Positions 56,275 to 64,000 of a stretch of DNA of 64,000 nt are shown here, piece by piece. The stretch comes from Cydia pomonella. Taxonomy: Eukaryota; Arthropoda; Insecta; Lepidoptera; Tortricidae. The DNA lies in NCBI RefSeq assembly GCF_033807575.1, contig NC_084707.1, positions 16,974,550 to 17,038,549 on the forward strand. The letters run 5' to 3'. The notes under the pieces are model-generated. The model ran no database searches. It was not told the DNA's origin and worked only from the letters and a program-made list of their open reading frames with translations. The position numbers and the translations under genes are program-made. Every line of letters starts with the position of its first letter. Position 1 is the stretch's first letter.

Positions 56275-57888
56275 TTGGCATCTTCCGTAGGTTGTCAACA
56301 AGGCGACCCCCTCGGTCCAGCAATTTTCAGCCTCGCTATTCATCCCATAATCAAGAATCTAAATTCAAAATTAAATATTTGGTATCTAGACGATGGGACC
56401 CTTGGCGGTGAAGCGATTTCAGTTTTAAATGACTTAGAAAAATTAAGAACTGAATTCATAGCTATCGGCCTATCCCTCAACTTCTCGAAATGCGAACTCT
56501 TTGTAACAGAGTCCTGCCCAAACAAAGAACGCACATTGGAACAATTTAACCAACTTGCCCCCGGAATCAAAATTATTACAAAAGAAACGCTTCATCTTCT
56601 TGGCTGTCCCATCTTGGACCAATCTTTTGGAAATTTTATAAATACAAAAATTCAAAATTTCAAGGCATCTTCACATCGTTTGACTAAAATTAACATACAT
56701 TCGGCTTATTGTATAATGAAACATTGTCTTTTTGTTCCAAAATTTACATACATACTTCGCGGATCACACTTTTGGAAACACCCCACTTTGATTTCAAATT
56801 TGGACAATTTAATTTTAGAAACTCTCACCATCGTCTTCAACATATCTTTTGGGGAAAGAACTTGGACCCAGGCTAGCCTGCCCGTTAGGTTGGGTGGCCT
56901 GGGCATCCGCAAAATTTCCAGCGTGGCGCTACCTGCTTTCTTGGCTTCGGTACACGGTGCTCAAAACCTTATCGGGAAAATTTTAGCCCCTTCCCTTGGG
57001 GTCCTGGAGGCTGCGCACTGTTCCGAGGCCAAGAACGTATGGTCACTAACATGCCCCAACACAGACCCACCTGTCAACCCATGCTCGCAAAGGCAGTGGG
57101 ACGAGCCTCTCTGTCGTCTAACAAGGAACAGCCTCCTAGAGACGGCACTAAGTCCAACAGATCGAGCTCGTCTCATTGCAACAGCGGAGTGGGAGTCGGG
57201 TCTGTGGTTGCAGGCACTTCCATCACCAACAATAGGAACTTTGCTGGACAACTCAACTTTCCGGTTGGCCACTTGCCTTAGAATAGGAGCATCAACAAAC
57301 ATGCCTCACCGATGCCAATGCGGCGTCATGGTAGACAACCTAGGCCACCACGGCCTCTCTTGCAGCCGAAGTGCTGGGAGGATACCTCGGCACGCCAGCA
57401 TCAATGACGTCATCCGTAGGGCCTTTGTTAGTGCCAAGGTGCCGGCGCTCCTCGAGCCAAACGGCCTGGTCAGGGATGATGGCAAGAGGCCTGATGGAAT
57501 GACGTTGGTGCCTTGGAGTATGGGACGGCCCCTTGTCTGGGATGCTACATGCGTAGATACCCTGGCACCGTCCCATATTCCAGGCACCAAAGTTGACGCT
57601 GGTGCGGCTGCATCCTCGGCCGAAAGCCTCAAGCGTCGCAAGTATGTCAACCTCGGCAGTAGTTACATATTTGCGGCGTTTGGGGTTGAAACCCTAGGGC
57701 CGTGGGGGCCTAGCGCGCGCCGCCTCTATAAGGAGTTAGCAAAACGCCTTATAGAGGCTTCGGGTGACCAGAGGGCTGGCCTGTACTTCGCCCAGCGGAT
57801 AAGCATTGCTATCCAGAGGGGCAATGCAGCCAGCCTTCTGGGCACCCTGCCAAGCGGTCTCGATCTGGGACAATTTTTTTATTTATAA
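56275..57888 (+). CDS. 5'-truncated RLE-type LINE protein (RT end to stop)
   Basis: A 537-codon frame closely related to the protein at 42824-45685 and in the opposite direction. It begins just before the B motif (GCQQGDPLGPAIF), so the finger, N-terminal part and RT A motif are gone. It keeps YLDD (residues 37-40), LGGLGIRKISSVALPAFLAS, the Cys/His region (CQCG... GHHGLSC), and the RPDG...VWDATC nuclease motif. No stop or frameshift interrupts it. 5' truncation is usual for LINE insertions, so it is dead for copying. The frame has no ATG at the start. The 3' UTR and an AT-rich tail run to about 58010. Confidence 0.85.
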   Translation: MASSVGCQQGDPLGPAIFSLAIHPIIKNLNSKLNIWYLDDGTLGGEAISVLNDLEKLRTEFIAIGLSLNFSKCELFVTESCPNKERTLEQFNQLAPGIKIITKETLHLLGCPILDQSFGNFINTKIQNFKASSHRLTKINIHSAYCIMKHCLFVPKFTYILRGSHFWKHPTLISNLDNLILETLTIVFNISFGERTWTQASLPVRLGGLGIRKISSVALPAFLASVHGAQNLIGKILAPSLGVLEAAHCSEAKNVWSLTCPNTDPPVNPCSQRQWDEPLCRLTRNSLLETALSPTDRARLIATAEWESGLWLQALPSPTIGTLLDNSTFRLATCLRIGASTNMPHRCQCGVMVDNLGHHGLSCSRSAGRIPRHASINDVIRRAFVSAKVPALLEPNGLVRDDGKRPDGMTLVPWSMGRPLVWDATCVDTLAPSHIPGTKVDAGAAASSAESLKRRKYVNLGSSYIFAAFGVETLGPWGPSARRLYKELAKRLIEASGDQRAGLYFAQRISIAIQRGNAASLLGTLPSGLDLGQFFYL

Positions 57889-58047
57889 GTTTTTAATTTA
57901 AGTTTTTAATTGTTTTTCCACCCATTTGTGTTTATTATAATTAAAGGTTGTAATAGATATGTTGATATGATAATTTAAGATATTATTATTATTTTTTTTT
58001 TTATTATAACATTAAAATATAAAATATGTGTACCACAAAACAAAATA

Positions 58048-58095
58048 TTCGCCAAACTGCGAGACAGTTTGTTGGCGATGAGCTCGCTCGTTATA
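58048..58095. repeat. Conserved hairpin repeat, copy 2
   Basis: tcgccaaactgcgagacagtttgttggcga, followed by gagctcgctcgtta, resembling 48056-48105 (tgcgatcgcagtttattggc, tagcgctcattta). Confidence 0.65.
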
Positions 58096-59424
58096 CTTAT
58101 AAAAAGGTACATAATTTTGCACTGTCCTACCGTCCCGGCATGGCCAATTTTTATGTAGGTATTACAATTATGAAGTAGGTATAACGTAGGATTGGTGACT
58201 CAACACTGGTGGCGCGGGCGCGTGACAGGAGCACAGCGGTGCGTAAAAAACTACCTTAAGGTGGTTCGACTAGGTTACCCAAAGCTTAAAACTCACTAGA
58301 TGGCGCCACAATTGCAAATTTCGAGTTTTAATTTTTTTGTGGAGTAGTCTTTGGTATTTCTATACTGTAAATTATGTTTAGCGCACTCTTTAAATAAATA
58401 TTGAACTATTAAAACAAACATTGAACACTTCATTGTACAAAAACTACCCCTTAATGTCGACAGAATGTTTCTTGACTCTATTTCTAACTATCACTCACAC
58501 ATTCAAACAGTCGTACTGGGATCCTTGTAGTAGACAATTTGGCACAGCGTGAGTAGGCTTCAATAGCGTTGCGGTATGTACGTGGAAATACATGCAAGAG
58601 GATGTGGGTTCGAGACTCATTAATTTTTTTTTTGTTATCAGTATTATCAAGTACCTATTATTAATAAATTATTTTATGAGAAATATGAGCGTTTTTCCAT
58701 AAAAATATTAAAAATCTGATTCTCACACATCATGATATTTTTGGGTTCTTCCAACTCAGAATCACTAGCATAATCAATCCTCGTGCTATAAAAACCCGAA
58801 CATTTGTATTGAAATTTTAGTTTTACACTGAAATTTCTTTCACACTAAAATGTGACGTAATGGTATGGATATTTTAGGATATCTTTTTTTAATGCTAGGG
58901 TGGAGAAGATTCTAAGTAGAATGAACCTAAGAAAGTCCAAATTTGTAAGTCAGATTTTCCGGTATCCTTTTAAAAAAAAAACGCTGTTTTCCCTTACTGC
59001 CCAGCCTTTAAAAAAGTAGGTACTATTTTACAGTAGAATTAAAACCTTTTTTTACGATACATTTAATTAAATTACAGTGAGTTACAAAATTGCATGGCCT
59101 TCTATTTATAACCATTATAAAAAGAAATGAGATATTTACCATGTTTGTTTATATTATTGATTTCCCGATATTTTGACACAACTAGAAGTTTCACACAATG
59201 CCTAGGGATAGAAAATTATTTATTTATTTTATTTATTGTCAATTTCATTCAACGGATCACATCATATCCAATTTATGTGTTTATGTATTGCATTGTTTTC
59301 TACCTAGTTGGTTATTAAATTCTGTTACTGCAATAATCTTTATCTACATAAAATATACCAACGAAAGTTTAATAAAGTATATATTATAAAATAATAAGTA
59401 AATCAGGAATCACATATGACAATA
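58096..59424. other. No gene seen
   Basis: Intergenic. A phrase gggttcgagactcat at about 58610 resembles a Pol III box B and may be part of a worn SINE. Confidence 0.4.
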
Positions 59425-60073
59425 TCATTCAAAATCGCCTCCTCTGGCTTTGACACAGGCCCTGAAACGACGAGGCCAGTCATCAATAGCGGCACGTACG
59501 ATTGTCATGTCTAATTCCGTCACTGTCTTAACTATGGCCCGCTTGAGGGAGTTAAGCTTTGTGTGGGGTTTAGCACAGGCTTTCTCCTCAATAACCTGCT
59601 ATATGGCATAATCCAGGGGGTTAAGGTCCGGGCTGGAGGACGGCCAGTCTTCGTGGGCAATTAAGTCAATTTTATTATTTTATTTTTTATTATTTATTTA
59701 TTTAATATTAGCACTAACAGATAAACCTTACATGCTAACACTCAGATTACATTTAGGTATATTTACTTCTTAACTTATAATAGCAATATACAATACATTT
59801 CTTTTTTTTTTAGGTAATTTTTTAGGTAATTTTGTTCCTTCGAAACCAGGCTTGAGTTGTTTTTGCCTTATGTGCAGGAGCTGAGTCTTGTTCAAAGATC
59901 CATGGCTGGTTTTGAAATAGGGTGTGGCTTAAGGGCTTCACTAGGTATTGGTTCGAGAACGGTTTCCAGTTTCCGGTTTTCACACCTTTTTCACAGAAAT
60001 GAATCTGTGTTAGCCCTGAGTATGACACACCCAAAATCATGTTTGGCGGGTGCCCACATTTGTGCAACGCAAT
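59425..60073 (-). pseudogene. mariner-family transposase, truncated and interrupted
   Basis: Read on the minus strand from about 60073: HPPNMILGVSYSGLTQIHF, CEKGVKTGN, QPWIFEQDSAPAHKAKTTQA, then (after an AT-rich insert of about 150 bp at 59668-59825) HEDWPSSSPDLNPLDYAI, a stop where Trp is expected, and the usual end ..GGDFE with TGA at 59425. QDSAP and SPDLNPLDY hold two of the three catalytic aspartates. The DNA-binding N-terminus and the first catalytic Asp are absent; MITE B copy 3 sits at this break. So it has an insert, a stop and a 5' truncation and cannot make transposase. Confidence 0.87.
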
Positions 60074-60542
60074 AGGGTTGTTTCCATCTACAAATCTTAG
60101 GGCATAATTGTATCCCAATAAATTATTTTGGATTATAAGAACACGTTAAACTACTTTTAGGGGACCTGTAATGACCTTATTTTTGTAAATATTGAATTTA
60201 AAATATCTTTGGCACACGTCACGTGACCAAACTCGAAACGTCATTGAAGATTCTGATGACGTCACAACTCTCGGATTGACACTGTTGACAGTTAGGCGAT
60301 TAACAACAAATGACAAATATCAGTTGACAGTTCGTATCTTCTACGTGTGTATGTAGTTATGTGTCAAACCATAAACTGTGACGTCACACAATTTTCAAAG
60401 TGCGTTTTGGGCGCGAAAGCATCTGTCAAAATATATTTTGTTAATTTAACATATTTAAAGCCGTTTTTAGTATAAAAGCTGAATTTTAAGGCAACTTTTA
60501 GTTAATATAGAAAGTAATACAAGCGTTTCAAAAAATTGGAAT
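60074..60542 (+). mobile_element. MITE family B, copy 3 (right end cut)
   Basis: AGGGTTGTTTCC start with TA before it; interior like copy 2; the right terminus stops after ttggaa and then changes to tacgattatc, so the last bases are missing. Confidence 0.83.
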
Positions 60543-60715
60543 ACGATTATCTTTTAGGCCCCAATTCATTATAGATACGACGAGATAAGCGTTATGTGTG
60601 GTATATAATTATAGCTCACAAATCCACCACATTATGCCATTTTTTATTTTTTCGGTAGCATTTGTTTTAACGGGAATAAAGAGGTTGCAAATCGAGTAAC
60701 AGAACTTCAGAACAG

Positions 60716-60945
60716 ATATCATTTGATATTTAGCAGTCGCTTTTCGGTGAAGGAAAACATCGTGAGGAAACTGGACTAATCCCAACAAGGCTTAGTTTTA
60801 CCCTCTGGGTTGGAAGGTCAGATGACAGTGGCTTTCGTAAAAACTAGTGCCTACGCCAAATCTTGGGATTAGTTGTCAAAGCGGACCCCAGGCTCCCTTG
60901 AGCCGTGGCAATATGCTGGGACAACGCTAGGAAGAAAGAAAGAAA
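60716..60945 (+). mobile_element. SINE family 2, copy 3 (head missing)
   Basis: Starts in the body (catttgatatttagcagtcg) without the tRNA-like head; 3' end near gacaacgctaggaagaaag. Confidence 0.82.
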
Positions 60946-61320
60946 TCGAGTAACAGAACTTAGTAACCAACTAGGTATAATAGTTATGATGTAAATGTCC
61001 ATATCATGTTGGAGTCATATATTAGCCAACTAATTATTCAAGATCAATACACTTAGCTCCCTTAGGTATTCGCCTAAGTACAATCTCGGGCAAAATTGAG
61101 TTTTATAAAAATGAACTAGTTTCTAGGTCATATTTTATGAATTGGTCATTTTTGTAGACTCCAATTACAGTTACACTTTTCCTGGTTTTTTGCGGACCAG
61201 AATATCGATGATTTTTGTAACTTTATTTAGACGTCGCTATCATTTTCAATCCAAAAACACATAAAATCACAATTCAGAACATGCGACAGCGTTGTTTTCT
61301 ATCAAGTACGTCAAGCACCA
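60946..61320. other. No gene seen
   Basis: Intergenic. Confidence 0.45.
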
Positions 61321-61452
61321 GGGCGGCTACCGGGAAAATCGAAATGCGTCAATTTTCGGGCATTTTTCTCTGTCACTCTAATTACGTCTTAGTGAGAGTA
61401 AAAGAGAAAGATCCCCGCAATTTGCGAATTTAGGTTTTCGCGGTAGGCCCCA
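61321..61452 (-). mobile_element. MITE family A, copy in reverse orientation
   Basis: Reverse complement of the family: starts gggcggctaccgggaaaatc and ends aggttttcgcggtaggcccc, with atccccgcaatttgcg inside. Confidence 0.78.
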
Positions 61453-61470
61453 GGTCCTGTCAAGTTTCAG

Positions 61471-61943
61471 CAGTGTTGCCAGGCGAGCGGAAGCGAATTA
61501 TCGTACTTGAGTGTCAATATTATTGTACCGTTGAAAAAAATATCGTACGCCAATCAAAAAGGCAGGCCCTAAAAATGTCTAGCAAAATAAGCTTAAATTT
61601 CCAATTAATAATAAAAAAAAGACAATTTTCGTCTAAATTGCGCAAAAAATCTGTTTATGTTTGTGTATTTTTGGGATAGACTCAAACGGTATACAGAAAA
61701 TTGAGACATTTTAAACTTTAAACTTACACCAAGGAGCCGAACACCCAAAATATACTAATTTTAGCCTATTTCTGAGAGAAAGTGTCATATTTTGCTTCAA
61801 ATTACTAAATTTTTAAGGTGGCATCATCCAAGGGCTGAAATTATAGTACTTTAGTGTTCGATAATGCTCTTTGGAACATTATGTCATACCGGGGCCCAAA
61901 TTATCATACATGTACGACAATTATCGTACGCCTGGTCACACTG
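61471..61943. mobile_element. hAT-like MITE
   Basis: CAGTGTTGCCAGGCG at the left, inverted at CGCCTGGTCACACTG on the right (13 of 15), with aattatcgtac also near both ends. It is flanked by agtttcag and agtgtcag, an 8-bp duplication with one mismatch. CA.TG ends with an 8-bp duplication are typical of hAT. Noncoding. Confidence 0.7.
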
Positions 61944-61951
61944 AGTGTCAG

Positions 61952-62387
61952 TGTCGACAGAGTCAGCTAAAAACGCGTCAAACATCGCAACGTCGCGCCG
62001 ATGGCCGTCCGAAGCATGGAGTGGCAACGCCGCAATGTATTTGTACACGACATTTGTCACACACACATGAGTAAAATTTATAAAAATATAACGTTGATTA
62101 TTGCATGATTTCTGTATGAAACAAAGTTTTTCTATTAATTTAGCGCAAATGAATATTCGAAAGTAGATAGATGCGCAACTATTTATGTAATAATATTGTG
62201 TAATTAATTAATAAATAGCGATTGTTTTTTGTATGAAAATCGAACCACCTTAACGCTAATTACTACGTTTGTTTATAAACTAACAACTAGTTATATTTTT
62301 ACAACACAAGTGGCAAGAGGCACTACAATAGTTGATTTATATGAAGTTATTTTATGATACTAATATTAATGTTAGGTATTTAATTTA
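61952..62387. other. No gene seen
   Basis: Intergenic and probable 3' UTR of the LINE on the minus strand. Confidence 0.4.
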
Positions 62388-63341
62388 CTATTCATGCTTT
62401 ATGGAGTTATCGAATCTGTCTATTAATATTTCTTTAAATTTTTCTTTCAGTCTACCTATTTTTAATTTAGGGAAATCTAGCAATATTGGGTATTCATTGT
62501 AAATTTTTGGGATTAAGTATTCTTGGGTTCGCCGACCATAATAGTTTTTGGCTGCAGGTTGATACAATTTTACTTTTTTAGATGAGCGAGTCACACGTTT
62601 ATTCTTTTTCTGTACTTTAAAATCATCTGTATAATACGTATTGATAACATTTAAGTATGTGACTTTGCAATGCACTGGGAGAATTCTACAATATGAGAAC
62701 AGTGAGTCATACTGATGTTTATACCTATTCCTTGTGTTTCGCCCAACTAAATATTTAATTAACCTAATTTGGAGTTGTTTTATTTGGTCTAAATATGTTT
62801 TGAAGGTACGTCCATAGTAACTGAGTCCATAACTTAACAATGCGTCCGCCAGGGCATGATAGACAATATACAAGGTGCGCTTGTTGACTATTCTGCTTAA
62901 ATGATAAAATTGCCCCAATATAGCTCGCAATCTATTACATACCTGATTGATATGCAATTTCCAGTTGAAATGTGTATCAATTAATAATCCTAGGTATCTA
63001 AAACTGTCAATTAATTCAATTTTACTACATCTACAATTATTTTTATTCCAATGAAGACATTCATACGTGTGTCCTATAATACTAATATCATTCGACGTTA
63101 TTTGATTTGCTTTTTTATTATACGGTGAAAATATTCTCATACATTTAGTTTTGTTAATATTCAATATTATTCCATTATCGTGCGCCCACTTGGTAATGTT
63201 CTCAAAATCGTCCTGCACCTTGGTTACCATGTCCGACAGATCCCCGCCGGCGAGCACCAGGCACATGTTGTCCGCGTACATATAGACCTTGCAATGCTGG
63301 ACAACATTCGACACACTGTTCACATGCATCACGTAACCCAC
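62388..63341 (-). CDS. 5'-truncated LINE reverse transcriptase with altered active site
   Basis: A 317-residue minus-strand frame with no stop. It starts just before RT motif C and runs to the end of the ORF2. Motif C reads YMYADNMCLVLAGG where YADD is expected, so the second catalytic Asp is Asn (AAC for GAC). Downstream, NINKTKCMRIF, then FRYLGLLIDTHFNWKLHINQ and LYIVYHALADALLSYGLSYYG are typical of the thumb region of Jockey/CR1-group LINEs. There is no RNase H. The 5' truncation falls next to a SINE family 1 fragment. Dead copy; clade uncertain. Confidence 0.8.
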   Translation of the reverse strand: MGYVMHVNSVSNVVQHCKVYMYADNMCLVLAGGDLSDMVTKVQDDFENITKWAHDNGIILNINKTKCMRIFSPYNKKANQITSNDISIIGHTYECLHWNKNNCRCSKIELIDSFRYLGLLIDTHFNWKLHINQVCNRLRAILGQFYHLSRIVNKRTLYIVYHALADALLSYGLSYYGRTFKTYLDQIKQLQIRLIKYLVGRNTRNRYKHQYDSLFSYCRILPVHCKVTYLNVINTYYTDDFKVQKKNKRVTRSSKKVKLYQPAAKNYYGRRTQEYLIPKIYNEYPILLDFPKLKIGRLKEKFKEILIDRFDNSIKHE

Positions 63342-63345
63342 GGTG

Positions 63346-63372
63346 ATGATGGTCCCGGGTCAAAATCCTGGT
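63346..63372 (+). repeat. SINE family 1 fragment (box B region)
   Basis: gatggtcccgggtcaaaatc then ctgg, followed by gtgtatttaagtattttt; another piece (tttatatatcgttgtctaag) is at about 63770-63790. An internally deleted or recombined SINE. Confidence 0.55.
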
Positions 63373-64000
63373 TTTTTCTGTGTATTTAAGTATTTTTTCT
63401 ACTCGTAGACTGCAATGATTGAATTAAGGTTTCGTATACCATTACCAACAATTGCGTACTTTTCATGCATGGGCGACCAATTCAACTGATATAAAATTTT
63501 CGATACGCTGTAGTCAACTAAAAAAATTGACTATACATGTGCCGCCGCGCACCCATAGAACGGAGGATGCGCGCGAGGGCTCGCGCGTTTATGTCTTTGT
63601 ACTACATTTTTGTCTACTGAGATATTTACCAATTTTCATTACTTATTTAAGTTTTATAGTAAAAAAAGTATAATTCTTAATGACTCGTAGAAAAAGTATT
63701 GTATGCAATAGTGATATAAAAAAGCTCTCTATTATATCACGATTGTATAAAATAGGTACTGTATAAATATTTATATATCGTTGTCTAAGGGGGCGTCCAT
63801 AAATTACGTGAGGCTTTTTTGAGAATTAATTATTCGATGCGATAAAATTAAATAATTATAATAATAAAATACTAATAAATAATAATAATTATAAAAAAAA
63901 TAATGAATTGATAATAATAATAAATAAAGGTGCATTAATACGTTTAATCTGTATTTTTAGCATATCTAAATTAAAAATTTCACTTTCAGGCCTACATTTC
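63373..64000. other. No gene seen
   Basis: AT-rich; ends in a run of aataat repeats (about 63860-63925). A GC-rich piece at about 63540-63590 has an open frame with no domain. Confidence 0.45.

Noticed and set aside
1..64000. CRISPR array, bacterial operon or phage
   Set aside because: No regular short repeats with unique spacers, and all genes are eukaryotic; tandem repeats found are long units inside transposons.

Overview
The window looks like nuclear DNA of a moth or butterfly. It is AT-rich, its genes have spliceosomal introns with GT...AG borders, and it is full of repeats whose style (two tRNA-headed SINE families, palindromic MITEs, R2-like and Jockey/R1-like LINEs, a mariner remnant, a pogo-like remnant) I know from Lepidoptera. 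Species and chromosome cannot be told from the sequence. Family names rest on motifs and memory; no search was run.

Two host genes are well supported. The first (6355-15846, +) is a four-exon sorting nexin of the SNX20/SNX21 type: exon 1 holds the PX lipid-binding domain, exons 2-4 the helical repeat tail. Its third intron is about 8 kb because transposons have inserted inside transposons there. The second (25011-25622, +) is a two-exon gene for a 153-residue protein with two predicted membrane segments and a charged helical tail. I do not recognise its family. A decayed tandem copy of its last 70 bases, including stop codon and the splice-donor-like sequence after it, lies 122 bp downstream. 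A third, weak candidate is a chemoreceptor-like exon at 54447-54841.

Layout: 428-4270 is a complete Ty3/gypsy-type LTR retrotransposon with identical 127-bp LTRs and, by sequence complementarity, a self-priming (Tf1-like) primer site. 4739-6062 is a MITE cluster in front of the sorting nexin. 8298-13981 is the nested transposon stack in intron 3. 15847-25010 is intergenic with foldbacks, TIR elements and a TTAA-flanked MITE. 25011-25752 is the membrane protein gene and its duplicate. 26471-40133 is intergenic with SINEs, a tandem duplication, two related short MITEs and a pogo-like element that keeps only the DNA-binding part of its transposase. 40136-42314 is a 2.2-kb TIR element full of GGTAATAG/CTATTACC motifs. 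42700-45960 is an apparently full-length LINE with zinc finger, RT and restriction-like endonuclease; a 5'-truncated relative is at 56275-57888. 51039-53505 is a three-family transposon nest. 59425-63790 holds a broken mariner, MITEs, a hAT-like MITE and a LINE 3' end.

Most DNA-type elements here are flanked by TA, as expected of Tc1/mariner/pogo-type insertion; the exceptions are one with TTAA (piggyBac-like) and one with a near-perfect 8-bp duplication (hAT-like). The genes form no pathway or operon; the window is mainly a record of layered transposon insertion around two small host genes.
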